Shown here in pieces: positions 1-5,332 of a stretch of 11,464 nucleotides of DNA. The notes under the pieces are model-generated. The model had not been told where the DNA came from. It saw only the letters and a list, made by a program, of their open reading frames with translations, and searched no databases. Every line of letters starts with the position of its first letter. Position 1 is the first letter of the stretch. A program made the position numbers and the translations under genes. The DNA is from Deltaproteobacteria bacterium (GTDB lineage Bacteria > Desulfobacterota > Desulfobacteria > Desulfobacterales > BuS5), in the NCBI GenBank assembly GCA_021157555.1, contig JAGGWL010000280.1:1-11464 (forward strand), given 5' to 3'.

Positions 1-86
1 AAAAAAACCTGAATAGCACTGGATGCTTCCGCTTTAGAAATATTCGCTTCCGTTTTTAATGCGGTGATAAGCTCCAATTTGTTCAT
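1..86 (-). CDS. HU/IHF-family DNA-binding protein, N-terminal part (runs off the window)
   Basis: Only the first 28 codons are present. The reading begins MNKLELITALKTEANISKAE and continues to AIQVF at the window edge. This matches the start of the HU/IHF family, in which an N-terminal helix-turn-helix dimerisation region (M-N-K-x-E-L-I ... SKAxA ... F) precedes the DNA-binding beta arms, which are not visible here. Family members are about 90-100 residues long, bind and bend DNA as dimers and organise the nucleoid. The ATG at 84-86 is well supported by a strong AAGGAGGA Shine-Dalgarno about 4 nt upstream. HU cannot be told from an IHF subunit without the arm region. The gene lies downstream of the NusG-like gene on the same strand but is separated from it by 341 bp of repeats, so it probably has its own promoter. 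Confidence 0.85.
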   Translation of the reverse strand, partial: MNKLELITALKTEANISKAEASSAIQVF

Positions 87-98
87 TTATCCTCCTTC

Positions 99-115
99 GT
101 ATAAAAATTTTATAC
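99..115. promoter_or_regulatory. 17-bp AT-rich palindrome just upstream of the HU Shine-Dalgarno
   Basis: GTATAAAA and TTTTATAC flank a single central base, giving a perfect inverted repeat. It ends about 5 nt before the AAGGAGGA ribosome-binding site of the HU gene. It contains TATAAA-type -10-like sequence on both strands and could be a promoter element, an operator or an mRNA hairpin in the leader. No good -35 box lies at the right distance. The regulatory role is an inference from symmetry and position only. Confidence 0.35.
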
Positions 116-116
116 A

Positions 117-138
117 TTCCCATGCTGAAGCATGGGAA
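117..138. repeat. Palindromic REP-like repeat (short form)
   Basis: A perfect inverted repeat with 10-bp arms TTCCCATGCT and AGCATGGGAA around a GA loop. The arms share the TTCCCA(T/C)GCT ... AGC(A/G)TGGGAA core with the larger element at 269-329, so the two are relatives. Motifs of this kind (TTCCCACGCT ... AGCGTGGGAA) are, as far as I recall, dispersed in many copies in Desulfobacterota and other genomes. They resemble REP sequences moved by REP-associated tyrosine transposases (RAYTs). No transposase is present in the window. Confidence 0.65.
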
Positions 139-209
139 CAAAAAAAATCTGAAAATTTTATTAAATATAACCAGCATGCCCTGTCGGGCACAACAAAACA
201 TGAAAAATT

Positions 210-229
210 CACCGCAGAGTACACAGAGA
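210..229. repeat. CGCAGAG-type heptad repeat fragment
   Basis: CACCGCAGAGTACACAGAGA reads as degenerate heptads (GCAGAGT / ACACAGA). From memory, blocks of 'accgcagag..cgcagag' are a common dispersed intergenic repeat in environmental Gram-negative genomes. Here only about two units survive. Its family membership cannot be confirmed without a genome-wide search. Confidence 0.35.
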
Positions 230-268
230 AAAAAATAAAAACATCTACCTTGTCTCTGTTTTTTTCTC

Positions 269-329
269 ATTCCAATGCTCCAGCGTGGGAATGCATACCA
301 TATGGGTTCCCACGCTGGAGCATGGGAAC
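269..329. repeat. Long inverted-repeat REP-like element
   Basis: Two 24-bp arms, 269-292 and 306-329, are reverse complements of each other at 21 of 24 positions. They enclose a 13-nt centre that is rich in ATGCAT and CATATG. The arm core is GCTCCAGCGTGGGAA. The element should fold into a long hairpin in DNA or RNA. Its arms match the shorter palindrome at 117-138, which indicates a dispersed family rather than chance. It lies between two co-oriented genes and could damp readthrough from the lptD unit into the HU gene. Confidence 0.75.
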
Positions 330-345
330 CAGGTAACAGAAAATG

Positions 346-387
346 AAAGATTGTAGAGACAAGGCATGCCTTGTCTCTACAATCTTT
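346..387. repeat. Perfect 42-bp palindrome, possible terminator of the lptD unit
   Basis: AAAGATTGTAGAGACAAGGCA is followed directly by its exact reverse complement, giving 21-bp arms with no spacer and an internal GCATGC centre. On the minus strand it lies about 40 nt beyond the NusG-like stop. It is followed by TTTCATTTT, so it could act as an intrinsic terminator, although the T tract is interrupted. The core GTAGAGACAAGGC/GCCTTGTCTCTAC belongs, as I recall, to a widely dispersed class of palindromic repeats. A degenerate half copy sits at 247-258. Confidence 0.8.
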
Positions 388-404
388 AGGCACTTTCATA
401 TAAA
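384..404 (+). repeat. CTTTAGGCACTTT repeat, left copy
   Basis: The 13-mer CTTTAGGCACTTT followed by CATATAAA matches the reverse complement of 11261-11281 at 20 of 21 positions. It also shares the 13-mer with 11295-11307. It directly abuts the 42-bp palindrome, just as the right-hand copies lie next to a different palindrome at 11228-11248. The arrangement points to a composite dispersed element (palindrome plus CTTTAGGCACTTT end) present at both ends of the window in opposite orientation. Confidence 0.6.
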
Positions 405-427
405 AAAGCTAAATACCACAAAAAAAC

Positions 428-952
428 CTAAGCTATTTCAGAAAGCTTCTCAATATCTTCTTCACTAATCTCTACGCCTGCTGATTGCCCAAGAGTATCA
501 ATATTAACCACAACTCTTCCTTTTCCCTTGTAGCGAAGAAAAATACCTGTTAATCCGGCAAAATGTCCTTCCATAACAACCACCTTCTCCCCTTTGCGGA
601 TAATATTGCCTGTAACAACTGTAGTATCAAGATTGGTCATAATCCTAAGTGACTCAATATTGTTATCCGGCACAAAAACAGGGCCTTTTCTATTGCCCAG
701 CATACTAACAACTCCGATTGTTTTTAAAATCTCAAGATGTTCAACTGGATTAAGGTTGGTCTTCACAAAAAGATATCCAGGAAAAAGAGGGACATTGAGC
801 ATGACTTTTCTGTCGCGCCGTTTGCTTTTTACCCTTATTTTAGGCAAAAATATTTCAAATGCCTTTTTTTCCAGTCCTTCAAAAACAACATCCTCAAACC
901 GGCTCCTTGTATGCAGGGAATACCACGAATAAACAAGTTTACTTTGCTTCAT
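428..952 (-). CDS. NusG-family transcription factor, specialised paralogue (RfaH/LoaP/UpxY-like)
   Basis: 174 residues with the two-domain NusG layout. An N-terminal NGN domain covers roughly 8-105 and begins with the typical W10-Y11-S-L-H-T. It includes the family motif PLFPGYLFV at 55-63, which belongs to the face that contacts the RNA polymerase clamp. A KOW domain follows a linker, with G121-E-K-V ... G-H-F-A-G-L-T-G-I at about 121-137. NusG proteins bind elongating polymerase and affect pausing, termination and coupling to translation. General NusG normally sits beside secE and the ribosomal L11 genes. This one instead follows lptD by 5 nt, and its sequence is divergent, so a paralogue dedicated to long surface-polysaccharide or other operons is more likely. 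The AGAGGA ribosome-binding site overlaps the lptD stop and lies unusually close (1-2 nt) to the ATG, suggesting coupled translation. Target operons and any ops-like signal are not visible here. Confidence 0.85.
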   Translation of the reverse strand: MKQSKLVYSWYSLHTRSRFEDVVFEGLEKKAFEIFLPKIRVKSKRRDRKVMLNVPLFPGYLFVKTNLNPVEHLEILKTIGVVSMLGNRKGPVFVPDNNIESLRIMTNLDTTVVTGNIIRKGEKVVVMEGHFAGLTGIFLRYKGKGRVVVNIDTLGQSAGVEISEEDIEKLSEIA

Positions 953-957
953 ATCCT

Positions 958-3285
958 CTATTTTCTTTTAAATACATTTTTGCCTCTTTCCCCCATAATA
1001 CCACTCTTCCCTATACCTCCAAGGCCATAAAGATCAAACATTAACGCATACTCCAGATCGCCGTCATCATCAGTAAAGCCAAAATGAACTGCCCAGCATT
1101 GTGAAGTGTACATAAAACCCAGGCCTGATTTAATATCTTCCTGATCCTTCAGGTTTTGCTCATTTTCCAGATATACAGAAAATCTGTCGGATAAATTTAT
1201 ATAAAAATTTATATAAAAAGATTCGCTGTAATCTTGTGAATACCTGTATTCACAAAATAGCGAATCACCGCGAATATCAGATATATTTGTATCTATATTA
1301 AATGACTCAAAAGCCCCATCATAGGGAGACAATTCCGAGTCAGCCTGGATTGATAAATATTTATCCGGATTGAACTCAAGTTCTGCGTATATCGGCGAAA
1401 ACGGACGTCTATTCTCTCCATTGGCCCACCTTGCTGAATCATCCTCCCGCTCCTCATCAATGTCAAAGCTCTGCTCTAATTTAAACCTGCAAAACTGACT
1501 ATAAGTATATTCCTGCGGCAGACTATCTTCCTGATTGTTAATAATTTTTCTTAATATTTTTGATTTGGAAGTAAAGGTATTAGTTATTGAATATGTTAAA
1601 AGATTCTTTCTTTTTATCCGGTCAATGTAATCCAGATCAGGATATTTTTCCTGAGATTTGTCGGGGATATAGTCATAAACGATTTGCGGCCTGATCGTAT
1701 GCTGTATCTTTTCTATGGTTTCTCCGTTAATCTGAAAAGTATTATATAATTCTGTAGAAAGATCAAGCTTGATATCATAAAGCTCTCTGAATTGTTGATT
1801 ATTTTTATATTTTTCCGTATTATTATCTACAAACTTGCCGATATTCCAATATGTTTCCCTGACTCCTGCTGACGGCTCAAAAGAGAACAAATTTTTATAT
1901 CTGTAAGGCAAATACAATCTGGGATGCACATCACCCCTGTGTCCATTGGTTCCGTCTTCACTGTAAAAATAGGAATACTGGGAATCAAGGTTCCAATAAA
2001 ACGGAGAATCTGATATCTGCTGTTTGGATGCATCAAAGCCGACAAATGGAAGTCTCTGGAGTGTCGTATCAGTTTCATGGCTGCGCCTTACTACCACATC
2101 ATCATACCATAGGAATTCGGTATCAAGATTATATCTGGCCCAGCGTTTATTCAAATTCAACTTGTTAACTCTTACAGGATCATCATAATCATCCAGCTCC
2201 CTGCTGAAATTCCTGTTAAAATATCTTTCTGTTTTGTTAAATCCTGTATAGCCATCCTCAAATTCATGTAAATAATCCTGATCACTTACAATGTCCAGAT
2301 CAAGCTTCCCCAAAAAACCAAACGGCATCTCCTGATCCAGTTTCCCCCTGAACCAGTAACGGTCGGAATTTTTGCGCAGGATATCTTCACCGTCATCATC
2401 ATATCCCCAATCGTCACTTGAATTATTTTTTCCGTCATCTATTTTCTTGTCATCCAGAAAATTATACATAAAAGTCCCTCTGGATGTATCACTAAGTGCA
2501 TAACGATATTCAAGACCGAATTTATTTCCACGCTTACTCATATACTGATTATAAAAGGTGGCATCGGAATTTTCGTTAATAGCCCAGAAAAAGGGCTGCG
2601 TATATTCCATTCCTTTTCGATCTGAAGATCCAATTGCAGGAGTTAGAAGACCGGAATTGCGTTTACTTTGAGCAGGGAAAAAGAAAAAAGGGGTATATAA
2701 AACAGGGACTTTTTTGGCCCATAAGGTCGCATGCTTAACAGTTCCACAGCCCTCAATAGTCACTTTCAAATCTTTACCCGTTATTTTCCATGCTGGCGCA
2801 TCACCATCACAGGTTGTTATTGACGCTGTATCAATCCTGTAAGATTCTTCACCGGTTTTTTCTATTTTATCACCTGTTATATGGAAATTATTATCTGTCA
2901 AAAATATGGAGCCACTTGTTAATGTGCCGGTTTCGGTTTTCAGGTTCATTTCCATACTATTGCCCGTTAACCTGTTTTTACCTGAACTCATAGTTACATG
3001 ACCCGCTGCATATGCTATCATATTCCTATGGTCAAAACGGACTTTATCGGCTGTCAATTTTCTACCGGTTTTGCTTATCACAACTTTACCTTCTGCAAAA
3101 TACTGATCTGTTTTTTCATCATAATTTATCGTGTCTGCATCAATTTGCCATGGTTCATCAGGATTGTCCTTTAATGACGATCCTGAAGTATTTGCAAGAG
3201 AGATAGAGGACAAAACAAATATAAAAATAAAGCCGATGCAACAGGCCATGCTGTCCGGATTGATACTGTTTTTAAATATGTTCAA
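958..3285 (-). CDS. lptD: LPS-assembly outer membrane protein LptD (OstA/Imp)
   Basis: 775 residues, close to the usual LptD length. LptD and the lipoprotein LptE form the outer-membrane translocon that inserts lipopolysaccharide into the outer leaflet. The start has a signal peptide: K5, then a hydrophobic stretch I17-I28, and likely cleavage after SLA31. A periplasmic OstA/LptA-like beta-jellyroll spans about 46-150 (WQIDADTINYDEKTDQYFAEG, then repeated G-x-x-x-x-TG segments). A conserved ITTCDGDAPAW segment follows at about 155-167. The rest is a long C-terminal beta barrel rich in Y, D and N, with alternating strands and acidic loops. Cysteines occur in both the N-terminal part and the barrel (QCWAVHF near the end), so inter-domain disulfides are possible. 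The proposed start is TTG without a clear Shine-Dalgarno, and a stop codon lies upstream in frame. The ATG at codon 13 would remove the only positive charge of the signal peptide, so I prefer TTG. No lptA, lptE or surA gene is adjacent. Confidence 0.93.
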   Translation of the reverse strand: MNIFKNSINPDSMACCIGFIFIFVLSSISLANTSGSSLKDNPDEPWQIDADTINYDEKTDQYFAEGKVVISKTGRKLTADKVRFDHRNMIAYAAGHVTMSSGKNRLTGNSMEMNLKTETGTLTSGSIFLTDNNFHITGDKIEKTGEESYRIDTASITTCDGDAPAWKITGKDLKVTIEGCGTVKHATLWAKKVPVLYTPFFFFPAQSKRNSGLLTPAIGSSDRKGMEYTQPFFWAINENSDATFYNQYMSKRGNKFGLEYRYALSDTSRGTFMYNFLDDKKIDDGKNNSSDDWGYDDDGEDILRKNSDRYWFRGKLDQEMPFGFLGKLDLDIVSDQDYLHEFEDGYTGFNKTERYFNRNFSRELDDYDDPVRVNKLNLNKRWARYNLDTEFLWYDDVVVRRSHETDTTLQRLPFVGFDASKQQISDSPFYWNLDSQYSYFYSEDGTNGHRGDVHPRLYLPYRYKNLFSFEPSAGVRETYWNIGKFVDNNTEKYKNNQQFRELYDIKLDLSTELYNTFQINGETIEKIQHTIRPQIVYDYIPDKSQEKYPDLDYIDRIKRKNLLTYSITNTFTSKSKILRKIINNQEDSLPQEYTYSQFCRFKLEQSFDIDEEREDDSARWANGENRRPFSPIYAELEFNPDKYLSIQADSELSPYDGAFESFNIDTNISDIRGDSLFCEYRYSQDYSESFYINFYINLSDRFSVYLENEQNLKDQEDIKSGLGFMYTSQCWAVHFGFTDDDGDLEYALMFDLYGLGGIGKSGIMGERGKNVFKRK

Positions 3286-3305
3286 TTGTTTTTTTTCAAG
3301 GAATA

Positions 3306-3335
3306 ATTATATTAATTAATAAAAAATCTTAACAA
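3306..3335 (-). promoter_or_regulatory. Candidate promoter of lptD in the divergent spacer
   Basis: Read on the minus strand, TTGTTA (3330-3335) is separated by 18 nt from a perfect TATAAT (3306-3311). This predicts a start near 3299 and a leader of only about 14 nt before the TTG codon, with no Shine-Dalgarno. The -10 overlaps a weaker plus-strand candidate for the neighbouring gene (TTGTTT 3286-3291, 16-nt spacer, TATATT 3308-3313). The two divergent genes may therefore compete for polymerase. An 11-bp direct repeat, CAAGGAATAAT, occurs at 3297-3307 and 3333-3343, and the second copy provides the ribosome-binding site of the plus-strand gene. Confidence 0.45.
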
Positions 3336-3346
3336 GGAATAATAGA

Positions 3347-3793
3347 ATGACAATTAATTCAAAAAAAAACTTTACCGCAAACCACAATTCAAATTTAAAA
3401 CCGGATATTACAATTCAGCAAGAGATTACAAAATTAATAAACAACGACCGTCTTCCATGCAAAGCAGCCTTTAAAATTGCAGAAAAACTTGGAATTTCTG
3501 CGGAGCAGGTGGGGAACACAGCCGATATCCTGAACTATAGACTAATCGGATGCCAGCTTGGTCTATTCGGTTATAAAACAAAAAAGAATAAAGCAACACC
3601 GGAAGGTTCCACAGACGATAATCTGCCAAAAGGTTTAAAAAAAGCTATTACAAATAGACTTGTTAACAAAAAATTAAAGTGCAAAGATTGCTGGGATATA
3701 GCTTCAAGATTTAAAATATCCAGAATTACAGCAGGACGACTCTGCAACTCTATGAATATTAAAATCACGGAATGCCAACTGGGGGCATTTTAA
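3347..3793 (+). CDS. Unrecognised protein of two tandem HTH-like, CQLG-ending repeats
   Basis: 148 residues and the only plus-strand gene. I cannot name it. After a polar 24-residue lead, residues 25-74 and 99-148 align without gaps over 50 positions with 17 identities. Shared residues include IT, L-x-CK, IA, IS, G, N and the terminal CQLG-x-F. Each unit contains a segment shaped like a helix-turn-helix (IAEKLGISAEQVGNTADIL in the first, IASRFKISRITAGRLCNSM in the second), so a DNA-binding role is plausible. I recall CQLG(C/L)F endings in small uncharacterised proteins of anaerobes but cannot place the family. A Lys-rich linker (KTKKNKATPEGS) joins the units. The ATG follows AAGGA by about 7 nt. 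The gene diverges from lptD and converges on the hydrolase gene, with one base between the two stop codons. The internal duplication and ribosome-binding site argue that it is real. Confidence 0.75.
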   Translation: MTINSKKNFTANHNSNLKPDITIQQEITKLINNDRLPCKAAFKIAEKLGISAEQVGNTADILNYRLIGCQLGLFGYKTKKNKATPEGSTDDNLPKGLKKAITNRLVNKKLKCKDCWDIASRFKISRITAGRLCNSMNIKITECQLGAF

Positions 3794-3794
3794 T

Positions 3795-4421
3795 TCAACC
3801 GGTACCGCAAAAAGGATTGTAACGTCTTTCCTGACCTATTGTTGTCATTCCCATGTGGCCAGGATAGACTTTTACATCATCTTCCAGCACAAACAGCTTA
3901 TTACGGATACTGGCAATAAGTGTTTCATGACTTCCTCCAGGAAAATCGGTTCGCCCGATTGATCCTGCAAAAAGAGTATCTCCAACAAACACACATCCAT
4001 CTGAATAAATGGATATGCCGCCTGGTGAATGGCCGGGGGTATGGATAATCTTGAAGGTAATATTGCCGAAAGAAACAGTATCGCCATCCTCCACAGTTCT
4101 GTCAGGAGGTGGAGAATTGTCAGAAGTAAGCCCCCATGCGGCGGCATTTTCTGCAAGATCAGCCAGCATTGGAGCGTCAAGGGGATGAATCAGTATGTCA
4201 GCGCCTGTGGCCTCCTTTAATCTTTTATTTGCTCCCACATGATCAAAATGCCCATGGGTATTTATAATATATTTTACTTTAAGTTTGGATTCCGCCAGAG
4301 AAAGAAGAATAATATCTGCTTCAGCCCCAGGGTCTATAACAACCGCTTCTCCGGTTTCTTCACAGCCTACAATATAACAGTTTGCCATAATAGGCCCTAC
4401 AGTCAAATTTTTAATCAGCAA
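3795..4421 (-). CDS. Metallo-beta-lactamase-fold hydrolase (glyoxalase II-like, YcbL type)
   Basis: 208 residues, the normal size for the short glyoxalase-II-related group. The metal-binding motif T-H-G-H-F-D-H lies at 55-61. Further ligands are H131 in HTPGHSPGG, D148 in VFVGDTLFAGSIGRTD and H189 in VYPGHMG. This is a full set for a dinuclear metal site. Proteins of this type hydrolyse thioesters such as S-lactoylglutathione or related substrates, but the actual substrate cannot be read from sequence. The long C-terminal glutathione-binding domain of classical GloB is absent. The start is TTG, with a good GGAGG about 5 nt upstream that lies within the last codons of nusB. The genes overlap by 11 bp, so translation is probably coupled. 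It is the last gene of the operon and ends one base from the convergent gene, with no hairpin terminator between them. Confidence 0.85.
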   Translation of the reverse strand: MLIKNLTVGPIMANCYIVGCEETGEAVVIDPGAEADIILLSLAESKLKVKYIINTHGHFDHVGANKRLKEATGADILIHPLDAPMLADLAENAAAWGLTSDNSPPPDRTVEDGDTVSFGNITFKIIHTPGHSPGGISIYSDGCVFVGDTLFAGSIGRTDFPGGSHETLIASIRNKLFVLEDDVKVYPGHMGMTTIGQERRYNPFCGTG

Positions 4422-4845
4422 AATGTCCTCCTTTTATTTTATTTTCGTGTGCCTTACGTATGCTGTCCAAAATTCCGTTTATAAATGCCCCGCTTTCTTC
4501 GGTGCCGAATTTTTTTCCAATATCCACTGCTTCATTGATAGATACTTTAGCAGGAATATCATCACAATAAAGCAGTTCATATATCGCAATTCTCACAATA
4601 TTTCTGTCTACGCAGGACATACGACTAATTTTCCAGTTGCTTGAAAATTGTTTGATTACAGAGTCAATTTCCGAACCGAATTGCTCAAGCCCCTTAATAA
4701 TTCTTTCAAAAAAAGGACGGGCATTATTTGAGACATTAAAATGTCTGGGGAAAAGCTCTATACAATCATTTGAGCTGCAACAACTCATATCCTTATAAAA
4801 AAGAGCCTGCATTGCAAGCTCTCGCGACCTGCGTCTCACAGACAT
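4411..4845 (-). CDS. nusB: Transcription antitermination factor NusB
   Basis: 144 residues, the usual length. The N-terminus (SVRRRSRELAMQALFYKDM) carries the family RR-x-R-x-x-A-x-Q-x-L-(F/Y) signature. The C-terminal half has I-x-R-x-x-I-R-I-A-I-Y-E-L-L-Y and PAKVSINEAVDIGKKFG-T-E-x-x-x-F-(I/V)-N-G-(I/V)-L, also typical. NusB binds boxA RNA with NusE (ribosomal protein S10) and supports antitermination and processing of rRNA transcripts. A CSSNDC pair of cysteines near residue 22 is not a family feature I recognise. The gene starts 2 nt after the ribH stop, and its AGGAA ribosome-binding site overlaps the end of ribH. The ribH-nusB order is widely conserved. Confidence 0.95.
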   Translation of the reverse strand: MSVRRRSRELAMQALFYKDMSCCSSNDCIELFPRHFNVSNNARPFFERIIKGLEQFGSEIDSVIKQFSSNWKISRMSCVDRNIVRIAIYELLYCDDIPAKVSINEAVDIGKKFGTEESGAFINGILDSIRKAHENKIKGGHFAD

Positions 4846-4847
4846 AT

Positions 4848-5321
4848 CTATTCCTGATCAAGAACATCAATAAGATTGGCCATCTCCACCGCAACTATAG
4901 CAGACTCCCATCCTTTATTGCCAGCCTTTGTTCCTGCCCGCTCTATAGCCTGTTCGATAGTATCTGTTGTCAATATCCCAAGTATAACAGGGATATTATG
5001 CTGTAAACTCACATTTGCAATGCCCTTGGTTGCTTCCGAGCTAACATAGTCAAAATGCGGAGTCGCACCCCTGATTATCGCACCAAGACAGATCACTGCA
5101 TTATATTTTCCTTTTTGGGCCATCTTCTGTGAAAGAAGAGGAATCTCAAAAGCCCCTGGAACTTTTACAACATCTATATCATTTTCAGCAGCGCCTGAAC
5201 GTATCAGGGCATCAAGAGCACCCTCAAGTAATCTGTCAGAAATAAAATTATTAAAACGGCTTACTACAATCCCAAATTTTTTCCCATCTGCCTGCAGTTT
5301 ACCTTCAATTATATTAGCCAT
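4848..5321 (-). CDS. ribH: 6,7-dimethyl-8-ribityllumazine synthase
   Basis: 157 residues. It condenses 5-amino-6-ribitylaminouracil with 3,4-dihydroxy-2-butanone 4-phosphate to give the lumazine precursor of riboflavin. Visible signatures are SRFN at 21-24 with the substrate-stacking aromatic F23, VPGAFEIP at 54-61, GAIIRGATPHFDYV at 80-93 with the catalytic H89, GILTTDT at 115-121 and R128 in the phosphate-binding QAIERAG. The protein assembles as pentamers or icosahedral 60-mers in other organisms, which cannot be judged here. The AAGGGG ribosome-binding site overlaps the ribBA stop, and the gap is 11 nt. Confidence 0.96.
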   Translation of the reverse strand: MANIIEGKLQADGKKFGIVVSRFNNFISDRLLEGALDALIRSGAAENDIDVVKVPGAFEIPLLSQKMAQKGKYNAVICLGAIIRGATPHFDYVSSEATKGIANVSLQHNIPVILGILTTDTIEQAIERAGTKAGNKGWESAIVAVEMANLIDVLDQE

Positions 5322-5332
5322 CTATATTCCCC

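Larger units (their letters stand above)
87..427. other. Gene-free intergenic region built of several dispersed repeats
   Basis: This 341-bp stretch between the NusG-like stop and the HU start has no convincing gene on either strand. It holds at least four palindromic or repeat modules: 117-138, 210-229, 269-329 and 346-404. There is also a small GC hairpin (GCCC-TGTC-GGGC at 178-189) and an imperfect copy (ACCTTGTCTCTG, 247-258) of half of the 346-387 palindrome. The open frames that cross it have repeat-derived, low-complexity composition and no suitable ribosome-binding site. A promoter for HU should lie on the minus strand here. The best candidate I see (TTGTGC, 18-nt spacer, TATATT, roughly 155-185) is weak and is not annotated separately. 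Confidence 0.75.

Noticed and set aside
34..399. A 121-codon minus-strand frame (and an overlapping plus-strand frame at 64-336) through the left repeat cluster
   Set aside because: The frames run through palindromic repeats and overlap the well-supported HU start. Their translations are low-complexity and repeat-derived.
87..427. CRISPR array
   Set aside because: The repeats are palindromic units of different families with irregular spacing. No direct repeat of constant length with unique spacers occurs, and no cas gene is present.
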